Shown here in pieces: positions 34,401 through 41,303 of a stretch of DNA of 64,000 nucleotides. The translations under genes and the position numbers were made by a program. The notes below the pieces were generated by a model. The model saw only the letters and a program-made list of their open reading frames with translations. It made no database searches and was not told the DNA's origin. The DNA is from Pseudonocardia sp. HH130630-07. GTDB taxonomy: Bacteria; Actinomycetota; Actinomycetes; Mycobacteriales; Pseudonocardiaceae. Every line of letters starts with the position of its first letter. Position 1 is the stretch's first letter. The stretch spans positions 124,001 to 188,000 of the forward strand of contig NZ_CP013855.1 in the NCBI RefSeq assembly GCF_001698125.1. The letters run 5' to 3'.

Positions 34401-35155
34401 CGCTCCAGGACCAGGAGCCCGACGCCCTCGCCCCAGACCGTGCCGTCGGCGTCGTCGGAGAAGGGGGCCGGGCGCCCCGACGGCGAGAGGCCGCCCTGGC
34501 GTCCGTAGCCAAGGAACCCGGACTCGGTCGACATCACGCAGGCACCGCCGGCCAGCGCCAGCGAGCACTCGCCGGAGCGCAGCGACCGCACCGCGTAATG
34601 CAGCGCGACCAGCGACGACGAGGACGCGGTGTCCAGCGTGACCGCGGGTCCGCCGCAGCCCAGCACGTAGGCCAGCCGGCCGGAGGCGACGGCGCCCGAC
34701 ATCCCGGTCATGGCGTGGCCGACGAGGTCGTCGCGCGAGCCGTGGGCGGCGACCGCGTAGTCCTGACCGTGCAGACCGACGAACACGCCGGCGTCGGTCC
34801 CGCGCAGCGTGCGCGGGTCGATCGCCGCCCGCTCCAGGGCCTCCCACGACACCTCCAGCAGCTGACGCTGCTGCGGGTCCATGGCCACCGCCTCGCGCGG
34901 GGAGATCCCGAAGAACCTGGCGTCGAAACCCGCGGCGTCGTCGAGGAAGCCGCCGCGCCCGTTCGCGACGGGCCGGTCACCGGACAGCGCGGCGAGGTCC
35001 CACCCCCGGTCGGTGGGGAACGCGGAGAACGCCTCGCCCCGGGACAGGGTCAGCTCGCGGAGGTCCTGCGGGCTGCGCACACCACCGGGTGCGCGGCAGG
35101 CCATGCCCACGATCGCCACCTGGTCGTCGACGAGCGTCGCCGGTGTCTGCGTCAT
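31475..35155 (-). CDS. PKS loading protein KS(Ser)-AT-DH-ACP, heavily degenerate (NysA/AmphA-like)
   Basis: 1226 residues, single module, no N-terminal docking helix; the ATG at 35155 lies behind AAGGTGATGG. The KS keeps HGTGT and KSHVGHLQAAAG but has Ser178 in place of Cys (LDTASSSSLVAL). This is the KS-S state known from the nystatin and amphotericin loading proteins. The AT near residue 586 reads GAAVGE where GHSxGE is expected, so the nucleophilic Ser is gone. A stretch of roughly 100 residues including the HAFH region is also missing. The DH has a shifted HxxxG motif and Thr for the catalytic Asp (LHPALLTAAL). There is no KR. The ACP has GFES rather than GFDS but keeps the Ser. The tail (SLDRLMDIIDAEIG) should dock to the bimodular PKS. 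First gene of the left minus-strand operon, with its own promoter. It probably holds an acetate starter; how the ACP is charged is not evident. Confidence 0.9.
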   Translation of the reverse strand: MTQTPATLVDDQVAIVGMACRAPGGVRSPQDLRELTLSRGEAFSAFPTDRGWDLAALSGDRPVANGRGGFLDDAAGFDARFFGISPREAVAMDPQQRQLLEVSWEALERAAIDPRTLRGTDAGVFVGLHGQDYAVAAHGSRDDLVGHAMTGMSGAVASGRLAYVLGCGGPAVTLDTASSSSLVALHYAVRSLRSGECSLALAGGACVMSTESGFLGYGRQGGLSPSGRPAPFSDDADGTVWGEGVGLLVLERLADARRHGHPVLAVVRGTAVNQDGASDGLTVPSGAAQERVVASALDDAGLRPADVDVVEAHGTGTRVGDPVEVTALRAAYGAGRERPLLLGSVKSHVGHLQAAAGVISVIASVLAIRTGVLPGLRRLGTPTTRADWSGEVLEPLARTTDWPDTGRPRRAGVSSFGVSGTNAHVVLEQGDGSGPVDGAQAPDDDRLVLWAVSARTATALQTAVEELRGAAAGRSRRDVGHTLAVGRATFDHRAVLLAGPQGTVEVARGRVGDGETALLFGGRAAPAGAGRELAERFPVVATALDDVHAHLHSDGGGGETATFALQVALYRLWESWGVTPRRVAGAAVGEVAAAHVAGVLSLADATALLEARSLLGERPADRAAGPDPELDRFRATVAGLRFAPPRIPVVCGAAGRAATADELADPDRWVPRPGPVADPVAAAQVLHADGVETFLEIGPDATASAAVRTALGERVTTVPTLRGGGDEVTSVLTALGRLHVAGTPVDLAAAVGDGRRVELPGYPFEHRTYWPAPGDGGRTGATGHPLLGARDDLAGAGGLLFSGRVPARAHPWIADHRPGGGGATLPVPALVELVLRAADEVGCDRIDDLRAGDPLPVEEHRTVELQTWLGAANAGRRVVTVHSRTAGTGQPGAEGSGWELRARATVSRGAPAAGGDGSDLPDGAVPLTPAALGERLDGAGFGPDLAGLVGAGWELDDDTWVEVTLPPDVDRAGFGLHPALLTAALGAVGRRGDGSEVPARWRDVALHAEGASAVRVRITRTDGSTLRLEAVDVAGAPVLTVGAIELGRGRTVPVPSAVPDAPDRPARPVRRAAALPGASGAGATGVDVVALTGPHRRRGLRMLVRAEAADVLGLSGPDEVLGRARFKEQGFESLTGAELVNRMAARTGLALQPGLVFDHPTPDLLAGHLADELDARDDGPAPDAAPGPAPGPGPEPGSPDDPLDSEIADASLDRLMDIIDAEIGVA

Positions 35156-35193
35156 ATCCCATCACCTTCGAGACGTCGGTCGGGGCGCGACGG

Positions 35194-35227
35194 ACATTAG
35201 GTGCGGGTCCACTGGTCGATTCCCCAG
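35194..35227 (-). promoter_or_regulatory. Candidate promoter of the left PKS operon: PAS-LuxR-type box plus -10
   Basis: On the minus strand CTGGGGAATCGACCAG (35212-35227) matches 13 of 16 positions of CTVGGGAWWTCCCBAG, the operator of PimM-type polyene activators. Exactly 12 nt further on lies TAATGT (35194-35199), a good -10. The start codon of the loading PKS is about 40 nt downstream. The same box, 12-nt spacer and -10 layout recurs before the O-methyltransferase gene. Confidence 0.55.
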
Positions 35228-35263
35228 AAGCCGGGGGACCGCCGATGCGGGCGGGGGCAACGA

Positions 35264-35296
35264 CTGGTGATTCACCGGTGCGCCGCGTGCGATAAC
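35264..35296 (+). promoter_or_regulatory. Candidate promoter of the 2,3-dehydratase operon
   Basis: CTGGTGATTCACCGGT (35264-35279) is a dyad resembling the PAS-LuxR box at 11 of 16 positions. It is followed after 11 nt by GATAAC (35291-35296). It faces away from the PKS-operon box 37 bp to the left, which gives a divergent pair. The box match alone is weak. Confidence 0.35.
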
Positions 35297-35331
35297 TGAC
35301 CCGATATCGCGTCCCGCGTGCCGCCCGCCTC

Positions 35332-35351
35332 CGGGCACGTGCACGTGCCCG
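35332..35351. promoter_or_regulatory. 20-bp perfect palindrome, candidate operator
   Basis: CGGGCACGTGCACGTGCCCG is a perfect dyad containing two overlapping CACGTG cores. It lies between the putative promoter and the GTG of the 2,3-dehydratase gene, where a bound repressor could block transcription. No regulator gene is in the window to pair with it. Confidence 0.5.
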
Positions 35352-35428
35352 ACTGTGAGAGGTGTGACCGGAATGGAACCGAACCCGAGCGAGCAGGGCC
35401 ACCGCGCGGTCCCGGCCGGAGGGACACC

Positions 35429-36850
35429 GTGAGCCCGGCACCTCCCGCACTCCGGACCGCCGACCGGACGCTGCCCCGGAGGTTGGCCCGTTCGGCGCTG
35501 TGGGACGCCGCCGGTGCCGCGCGGGCACGGGAGTGGATCGCCGAGCGCAACGCCGCGCACCGGCACGACGTCCGACGGATCCCCTTCGACGAGCTCCGGA
35601 GCTGGGCGTTCGACCCGGCCACCGGCAACCTGCGACACGACACGGGGCGCTTCTTCAGCGTCGAGGGCCTGCAGGTGCACACCGACCACGGCCCGGTCCG
35701 GTCCTGGTCCCAGCCGATCATCAACCAGCCCGAGATCGGGATCCTCGGCATCCTGATGGCCGAGATCGACGGCGTGCTGCACTGCCTGCTGCAGGCCAAG
35801 ACCGAGCCCGGCAATGTCAACGGTGTCCAGCTCAGCCCGACGGTGCAGGCGACGCGGAGCAACTACACCGGCGTCCACGCCGGCAACGCGGTGCCCTACC
35901 TCGAGTACTTCCGCAACCCGGGAGCCGGGCGCGTGCTCTCCGACGTGCTGCAGTCCGAACAGGGCTCCTGGTTCTACCGCAAGCGCAACCGGAACATGGT
36001 CGTCGAGGTCGAGGAGCCGTTCGAGGCGCACGAGGACTTCCGCTGGATCCCGCTCGGCCAGGTGCACGAGCTGTGCGCCGTGGACAACATCGTCAACATG
36101 GACACCCGCACCGTCCTGGCCGGGATGCCCACCGGGTTCGAGGGGATGGCCGGCACCGGGTCCGGTGGGCTCGCCGACGCGCTGGCCCGGTCCTGCGTCG
36201 CGTCCAGCGGCGGGCTGCACACCGACGCCGAGGTGCTGAGCTGGATCACCGACCGGCAGTCCGGGCACGAGATCCGCACCGAGCTGATCCCGCTGCACGA
36301 CGTGGCGCACTGGCGGCGCACCCCCGACCGCATCCGGCACGATCCGGAGAGCTTCTTCAGCGTCATCGCCGTCGCCGTCACCGCGACCAGCCGTGAGGTG
36401 GGCAGCTGGACCCAGCCCCTGCTGGAACCGCACGGCGTCGGGCGGGTCGCGCTGCTGGTGGCCCGGTTCGGCGGGGTCCTGCACGCCCTGATGCACGCCC
36501 GGGTCGAGCCCGGGTACCTGGAGGCGGTCGAGCTGGCCCCGACCGTCCAGTTCGCCCCCGAGACCTACCGGGGTCTGGGGCTCGCCCCGCCCGCGTTCCT
36601 CGACGTCGTGGAGGAGGTGGGACGCGGCGAGCGCGTCCTGTTCGACGCGGGGCTGTCCGAGGAGGGTGGGCGCTTCCACCACGCCCGCAACCGCTACCAG
36701 ATCATCGAGGTGGACCCCGTGCTCGACGACCGCACGACCCCCGACCACCGCTGGCTCACCGTCGCCCAGCTCAACGGCCTGCTCCTGCACAACAACTACG
36801 TCAACGTCCAGGCGCGCAGCCTGATCGCCTGCCTGCGGGGCCTCGCGTGA
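35429..36850 (+). CDS. NDP-4-keto-6-deoxyhexose 2,3-dehydratase
   Basis: 473 residues. The GTG at 35429 is chosen because GGAGGG sits 6 nt before it; an in-frame ATG at 35318 would add 37 Pro/Arg-rich residues without homology-like features. The protein has the internal duplication of the TylX3/OleV/JadO family (PF03559). The two halves repeat FFSVxxxxV, SW[ST]QP, GGVLHALMHA/DGVLHCLLQA and LxPTVQ. The enzyme removes water across C2-C3 of dTDP-4-keto-6-deoxyglucose, the first committed step to 2-deoxysugars. The unstable product is passed to the 3-ketoreductase, whose gene overlaps this one by 4 bp (GTGA). Cytosolic. Its presence means the attached sugar is a 2,6-dideoxyhexose, unlike the mycosamine of nystatin. 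Confidence 0.93.
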   Translation: MSPAPPALRTADRTLPRRLARSALWDAAGAARAREWIAERNAAHRHDVRRIPFDELRSWAFDPATGNLRHDTGRFFSVEGLQVHTDHGPVRSWSQPIINQPEIGILGILMAEIDGVLHCLLQAKTEPGNVNGVQLSPTVQATRSNYTGVHAGNAVPYLEYFRNPGAGRVLSDVLQSEQGSWFYRKRNRNMVVEVEEPFEAHEDFRWIPLGQVHELCAVDNIVNMDTRTVLAGMPTGFEGMAGTGSGGLADALARSCVASSGGLHTDAEVLSWITDRQSGHEIRTELIPLHDVAHWRRTPDRIRHDPESFFSVIAVAVTATSREVGSWTQPLLEPHGVGRVALLVARFGGVLHALMHARVEPGYLEAVELAPTVQFAPETYRGLGLAPPAFLDVVEEVGRGERVLFDAGLSEEGGRFHHARNRYQIIEVDPVLDDRTTPDHRWLTVAQLNGLLLHNNYVNVQARSLIACLRGLA

Positions 36851-37854
36851 CGCGGCCGCTGCGGCTCGGTGCGCTGGGCTGCTCGGAGATCGCCGACCGC
36901 AAGGCGCTGCCCGCGGCGACCTCGCTCGGTGAGATCGAGCTGGTCGCCGTGGCCAGCCGGACCCGGCAGCGCGCGGCCGAGTTCGCCGAGCGGCACGGCG
37001 GACGGCCCACCGGCTACCAGGAGTTGATCGACGCCCCGGACGTGGACGCCGTGTACGTCTCGACCCCCGCCGCGCTGCACCACCGGTGGACGGCCGCGGC
37101 GCTGCGGGCGGGCAAACACGTGCTCTGCGAGAAGCCGCTGACCGACAACCTCCCCGACACCGAGGAGCTGGCCGAGCTCGCCGAGGCACGCGACCTGGTG
37201 CTGCGCGAGAACTTCGCGTTCCTGCACCATCCCCAGCACACGGTGGTGGCGGACCTGCTGCGGGCCGGCCGGCTCGGCTCGTTGCGGACCTTCGCCGCGA
37301 CGTTCGGCATCCCGGAGCTGCCCGCCGACGACATCCGGCACTCCCCCGAGCTGGGCGGTGGGGCACTGCTCGACGTCGGCGTGTACCCGGTACGGGCGGC
37401 CCAGCAGCTGCTCGAGGGCCCCCTCACGGTCGTCGCGGCGACGAGCCAGGTCGACGACCGGTTCGGCGTCGACGTGTCCGGCCACGTCCTGCTGCACTCC
37501 GCCGACGGGGTCGTCGCCGATCTCGACTTCGGGTTCCGGCACCGCTACCGCAACCGGTACCGGCTCTGGACCTCCACCGCGTCGCTGGAGATCGACCGCT
37601 TCTTCACCCCGCCCCCGGACCACCGGTCGCTGCTGCGGATCGAGGAGCAGCACACCACCGACACGGTCGTGGTCGAACCGTGCGACCAGTTCCGGGAGTC
37701 GCTGCGGTCGTTCGCCCACGCCGCGACCGCGGGGCCGGACCACCGTGACGAGCGGGCCTGGACCGCCGCGGCCCGGGAGACCGCCCGTCTGCTGCAGGAG
37801 ATCCGCCGGGTCGCGGTCCGGCTCCCGGGGCCGACGCGCTCCACCGTCGCCTGA
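36847..37854 (+). CDS. NDP-sugar 3-ketoreductase, Gfo/Idh/MocA family
   Basis: 335 residues starting at the GTG that overlaps the preceding stop. An N-terminal Rossmann fold (LGALGCSEIADRKAL) is followed by the family hallmark CEKPL with Lys96 and by DVGVYP with Tyr180. These match the Lys/Tyr pair of KijD10-type C3-ketoreductases. It would reduce the 3-keto group of NDP-3,4-diketo-2,6-dideoxyhexose, as OleW, UrdT or TylCI do. The stereochemical outcome (digitoxose- or olivose-like C3) cannot be read from the sequence with confidence. The translational overlap suggests a tight channelling pair with the dehydratase. A strong hairpin starts at its stop codon. Confidence 0.9.
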   Translation: MTRPLRLGALGCSEIADRKALPAATSLGEIELVAVASRTRQRAAEFAERHGGRPTGYQELIDAPDVDAVYVSTPAALHHRWTAAALRAGKHVLCEKPLTDNLPDTEELAELAEARDLVLRENFAFLHHPQHTVVADLLRAGRLGSLRTFAATFGIPELPADDIRHSPELGGGALLDVGVYPVRAAQQLLEGPLTVVAATSQVDDRFGVDVSGHVLLHSADGVVADLDFGFRHRYRNRYRLWTSTASLEIDRFFTPPPDHRSLLRIEEQHTTDTVVVEPCDQFRESLRSFAHAATAGPDHRDERAWTAAARETARLLQEIRRVAVRLPGPTRSTVA

Positions 37855-37897
37855 CGACACGGGGGCGGGTGACCGTGGTCGCCCGCCCCCGTGTCGT
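37854..37897. terminator. Bidirectional hairpin terminator between convergent genes
   Basis: A perfect 16-bp stem (arms 37854-37869 and 37882-37897, ACGACACGGGGGCGGG and its complement) with a 12-nt loop fills the 80-bp gap between the 3-ketoreductase (plus) and the glycosyltransferase (minus). Confidence 0.8.
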
Positions 37898-37934
37898 TCG
37901 TGCCGTGCCGCGCCGTGACGTCCGGGCCGCCGCG

Positions 37935-39170
37935 CTAACGGGCGGCCAGCGCCTCCAGGTCCGCGACGACCTCGGCCGGGCTGGGCATGGCGGCGCACCG
38001 CCGGGCGAGGTCGCGGGCCGCGTCGGCGTAGGACGGCTGTCCGATCAGCTTCTCCAGGGCGCCGCCCAGAGTCGCGGCATCCGCGTCGAGGTTGTGCACG
38101 TGCAGACCGGCCCCGGTCGCGCTCAGGCGCTCGGCGACCATCGGCTGGTCGAACCCGCAGGGCACCGACAGCTGCGGCACGCCCGCGGTCAGCGCGGTCA
38201 TCACCGAACCAGCACCGGCGTAGTGCACGACCGCTTCGCAGCCCGGCAGCACCAGGCTCAGCGGGACCTCGTGGAACGGACGCACGCCGTCGGGGAGCGG
38301 GCCGGCGTCGCGGGCGTCCTCCGGCCGGGCCAGCAGCAGCACCTCGGCACCGAGGTCGGCGGCGGCCCGGACGGCCTGTGGCAGCCGGTTCACGACCGGT
38401 CCGAACGTCCTGGTCACCGACCGGCCCCAGATCACGCAGACCCGCGGCCGTCGCCCGTCCGGCTCGGGCAGGTCGAGCGGGGCAGCCCCGGGGCCGTTGT
38501 AGGGGACGTAACGGATGCCGGCGTCGCGCCCGGCCACGGCGGTCCGCAGCGGGGGCGGGCAGGGGTCGAGTACGTGGTCGGCGAGGTCGTGGCTGAGCGT
38601 CCCGGCGCCGTACCGGGTGAAGGCGTCGGAGAGGTCCTGCGGCAGACCCGCCTGCTCGCCACCGACCGGGGCGAACGCGTCGGCGGTGCCGGCAGGCCCC
38701 CACAGGTGCAGCACTGACGGCGCGCCCGTCACCGCGGAGACCAGCGGGCCCTCCAGGCTCAGCTGGTCGTGCACGACCAGGTCCGGGGCCCAGGACCGGC
38801 CGAACGCGACGGCGGCGTCGGTACCGGCCCGCGACGACGCCACCATGGCGGGCATGTTCTCCGCGTGCCACGCCGCGATGTCGAACCCGGCCGGATCCAT
38901 CGCCTCCCCGGTGTCGGGGTGGGGCGGCGGCTCTGGGTAGGGCCACGTCCCCTGCAGCAGGCTCATCACGTTGAGCAGCCGCGCGCCGCGCAGCAGGTCG
39001 AGGCCGTCCAGCGCGGGCACCGGGATCAGTCCTGCCGCGGTCACGTCGGCCTGGTCGGAGGGACGGCAGAGCACGCGGACGTCGTGTCCGGCGGCCCGCA
39101 TCGCCCAGGCCAGCGGGACCATCGGGAAGTAGTGGCCGGTCCACGAGGAGATGGCGAAGAGCACACGCAC
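37935..39170 (-). CDS. GT1-family macrolide glycosyltransferase
   Basis: 411 residues. The GTG at 39170 is preferred over an upstream ATG because GAAGGA lies 6 nt before it and the protein then opens directly on the GT-B fold (VRVLFAISSWTGHYFPMVPL). The C-terminal donor site has the EryCIII/OleG-type signature HYAGAGSVMTAL, GVPQLSVP and DQ (about residues 316-342); the usual HHGG is HYAG here. It would transfer the dTDP-dideoxysugar made by the neighbouring genes onto the polyene aglycone or onto a first sugar. It is much shorter than NysDI-type mycosaminyltransferases, so it is probably not the mycosamine enzyme. Third gene of the minus-strand set rmlA-rmlB-GT, with a 65-bp gap to rmlB. Confidence 0.9.
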   Translation of the reverse strand: MRVLFAISSWTGHYFPMVPLAWAMRAAGHDVRVLCRPSDQADVTAAGLIPVPALDGLDLLRGARLLNVMSLLQGTWPYPEPPPHPDTGEAMDPAGFDIAAWHAENMPAMVASSRAGTDAAVAFGRSWAPDLVVHDQLSLEGPLVSAVTGAPSVLHLWGPAGTADAFAPVGGEQAGLPQDLSDAFTRYGAGTLSHDLADHVLDPCPPPLRTAVAGRDAGIRYVPYNGPGAAPLDLPEPDGRRPRVCVIWGRSVTRTFGPVVNRLPQAVRAAADLGAEVLLLARPEDARDAGPLPDGVRPFHEVPLSLVLPGCEAVVHYAGAGSVMTALTAGVPQLSVPCGFDQPMVAERLSATGAGLHVHNLDADAATLGGALEKLIGQPSYADAARDLARRCAAMPSPAEVVADLEALAAR

Positions 39171-39235
39171 GGGAGATCCTTCGTCGGTCGGGAGCGGTCG
39201 GTCGGTGTGCAGCGGGCGGGGCCGGAGGGCGGGGC

Positions 39236-40228
39236 TCAGGCCGCTCCGGACACACCCGTCCGCAGCGGTTCCCACCAGTCGCGGCGGGTGCGGTACCAGT
39301 CGACGGTGGCGGCGAGGCCGTCGTCGAAACCGACCTGGGGCCGGTAGCCGAGCTCGTCGGAGATGCGGGTGATGTCGACGCAGTAGCGACGGTCGTGGCC
39401 CAGGCGGTCGGTCACCCGCCGGACGGCGGAGGAGTCCCTGCCGGTGGCCGCCAGCAGCCGGTCGGTCAGGTCGCGGTTGCTCAGCTCGGTGCCGCCGCCG
39501 ATGTTGTACACCTCGCCGTCCCGGCCCCCGTTCGCGACCAGCGCGATCCCGCGGCAGTGGTCGTCGACGTGCAGCCAGTCGCGGACGTGGAGCCCGTCGC
39601 CGTAGAGCGGCACGGTCCGGCCCTCGATCAGGTTCGTGACGAACAGCGGGATGACCTTCTCCGGGAACTGGTAGGGCCCGTAGTTGTTCGAGCAGCGCGT
39701 CGTGGACACGGACAGGCCGTGCGTGCGGTGGAACGCGCGCGCGAGCAGGTCCGACGACGCCTTCGACGCCGCGTACGGCGAGTTCGGCAGCAGCGGGTGG
39801 TCCTCGGCGGCGGCACCTTCGCCCACCGACCCGTACACCTCGTCGGTGGACACGTGCACGACACGCTCGACCCGCGCGGCCACCGCCGCCTGCAGCAGGA
39901 CCTGGGTCCCGACCACGTTGGTGGTGACGAAGTCCGCGGAGCCCGCGATGGAGCGGTCCACGTGCGACTCGGCGGCGAAGTGCACGACCAGGTCGGTGCC
40001 CGCCGTCTCGCGCGCGACCAGCTCCGGGTCGCAGACGTCGCCGATGACCAGCCGGAGCCGGTCGTCGTCGGAGACCGGCGCCAGGTTCGCCCGGTTCCCG
40101 GCGTAGGTCAGCTTGTCCAGCACCACCAGCTCGTCCGGCTCGAGGCCGGGCAACGCACCGGTCAGGGCCATGCGGACGAAGTTCGAGCCGATGAACCCGG
40201 CGCCGCCGGTGACCAGGACCCGCCTCAC
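39236..40228 (-). CDS. rmlB: dTDP-glucose 4,6-dehydratase
   Basis: 330 residues; the GTG at 40228 overlaps the rmlA stop by 4 bp, and GAGGCGG sits upstream. An extended-SDR Rossmann fold (VTGGAGFIGSNF, residues 6-17), the catalytic TDE triad (128-130, VSTDEVYG) and Tyr152/Lys156 (YAASK) are intact. It converts dTDP-glucose to dTDP-4-keto-6-deoxyglucose using bound NAD, the branch point for the 2,3-dehydratase and the epimerase in this block. Length and motifs are standard for RmlB. Confidence 0.95.
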   Translation of the reverse strand: MRRVLVTGGAGFIGSNFVRMALTGALPGLEPDELVVLDKLTYAGNRANLAPVSDDDRLRLVIGDVCDPELVARETAGTDLVVHFAAESHVDRSIAGSADFVTTNVVGTQVLLQAAVAARVERVVHVSTDEVYGSVGEGAAAEDHPLLPNSPYAASKASSDLLARAFHRTHGLSVSTTRCSNNYGPYQFPEKVIPLFVTNLIEGRTVPLYGDGLHVRDWLHVDDHCRGIALVANGGRDGEVYNIGGGTELSNRDLTDRLLAATGRDSSAVRRVTDRLGHDRRYCVDITRISDELGYRPQVGFDDGLAATVDWYRTRRDWWEPLRTGVSGAA

Positions 40229-41100
40229 GACCGCACCGCCTCGACGGTCTCCAGGACGTACCGCCCGTAGCCGGACCGCTCCAGCCGCTCGCCGAGGACG
40301 CGACACTGTTCGACGTCGATGAACCCCATCCGCAGGGCGATCTCCTCCAGGCAGGCGATGTGGGTGCCCTGCCGTTCCTCCAGCGTGCGCACGAACTGAC
40401 CGGCGTCGAGCAGCGACGGGTAGGTGCCGGTGTCCAGCCAGGCGAACCCCCGCCCCAGGTTGATCATCCGGGCCCGTCCCCGCTCGAGGTAGACCCGGTT
40501 GACGTCGGTGATCTCCAGCTCCCCCCGCGCCGACGGCCGGACCGAACGGGCGATCTCGACGACGTCGTTGTCGTAGAGGTAGAGCCCGGTGACCGCCTGG
40601 TTCGAGCGCGGCGACGCCGGCTTCTCCTCGATCGAGACCAGCACGCCGTCGGCGTCGATCTCGCCGATCCCGTACCGGTGCGGGTCGGCGACCGGGTACC
40701 CGAACAGCACGGCGCCCTTCACCTCGTCGACCGTGCGCTGCAGCAGCGGTGCGAAGCCCGGGCCGTGGAAGATGTTGTCGCCCAGGATCAGCGCGACCGG
40801 GTCGTCGCCGATGTGGTCGGCACCGATCAGGAACGCCTCGGCCAGGCCGTTCGGCTCCGGCTGCTCGCCGTAGGTCAGCGAGAGTCCGAGGTGCGAGCCG
40901 TCGCCGAGCAGGGCCTGGAAGGCCGGGGCGTCACGTGGGGTGGTGATGATCAGGATGTCCCGGATGCCGGCCAGCATCAGCACCGACAGGGGGTAGTAGA
41001 TCATCGGCTTGTTGTAGACCGGCATCAGCTGCTTGGACACGGCCAGCGTCAGTGGGTGGAGCCGGCTGCCGGATCCGCCGGCCAGGACGATGCCTTTCAC
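40225..41100 (-). CDS. rmlA: Glucose-1-phosphate thymidylyltransferase
   Basis: 291 residues; the GTG at 41100 has GAGGAG 7 nt upstream. The nucleotidyltransferase signature GIVLAGGSGSRLHPLT is at the N-terminus, followed by SKQLMPVYNKPMIYYPLS, LILGDNIF, GxEEKP-like VSIEEKPASP and WLDTGT, all typical of short-form RmlA. It activates glucose-1-phosphate with dTTP, giving the cluster its own dTDP-glucose supply. First gene of the minus-strand trio with rmlB and the glycosyltransferase, divergent from the epimerase gene. Confidence 0.95.
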   Translation of the reverse strand: MKGIVLAGGSGSRLHPLTLAVSKQLMPVYNKPMIYYPLSVLMLAGIRDILIITTPRDAPAFQALLGDGSHLGLSLTYGEQPEPNGLAEAFLIGADHIGDDPVALILGDNIFHGPGFAPLLQRTVDEVKGAVLFGYPVADPHRYGIGEIDADGVLVSIEEKPASPRSNQAVTGLYLYDNDVVEIARSVRPSARGELEITDVNRVYLERGRARMINLGRGFAWLDTGTYPSLLDAGQFVRTLEERQGTHIACLEEIALRMGFIDVEQCRVLGERLERSGYGRYVLETVEAVRS

Positions 41101-41201
41101 TGCGTGCTCCTCGGGGTCGGGAGAGATCGGACGAGGTCTACCAACGCCGGACTGGGAAGAACCCCGGAAGCAGCCGACCCGTGCCGCCGGCGCGACGATG
41201 T

Positions 41202-41217
41202 CTAGGGCAATCCCCTG
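41202..41217. promoter_or_regulatory. Candidate PAS-LuxR-type operator between rmlA and the epimerase gene
   Basis: CTAGGGCAATCCCCTG matches 14 of 16 positions of CTVGGGAWWTCCCBAG, the best match in the window, inside a 203-bp divergent intergenic region. No good -10 lies 12 nt away on either strand. TAGCGT (41257-41262) could serve the epimerase gene but lies 39 nt off. Confidence 0.45.
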
Positions 41218-41303
41218 ACCTGCCCCGGAAGCCCCCGGCCGTGCGGATCCCCGCCCTAGCGTTGGGCCCGTCACACGACGAGCGAGCGGAGCGGAGCGGC
41301 ACG

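Noticed and set aside
35318..35428. Upstream ATG start for the 2,3-dehydratase
   Set aside because: It would add 37 Pro/Arg-rich residues and begin within the palindromic leader. The GTG at 35429 has GGAGGG at ideal spacing.
35162..37366. A 734-codon minus-strand frame over the 2,3-dehydratase and ketoreductase genes
   Set aside because: The composition is low-complexity and has no recognisable motifs. The plus-strand genes beneath it have clear families, ribosome binding sites and a GTGA overlap.
39171..39275. Upstream ATG start for the glycosyltransferase
   Set aside because: It would overlap rmlB and add 35 residues outside the GT-B fold. The GTG at 39170 has a good ribosome binding site and starts the fold directly.
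41101..41274. Upstream ATG start for rmlA
   Set aside because: The extra 58 residues precede the standard RmlA N-terminus, and GAGGAG sits before the GTG at 41100.
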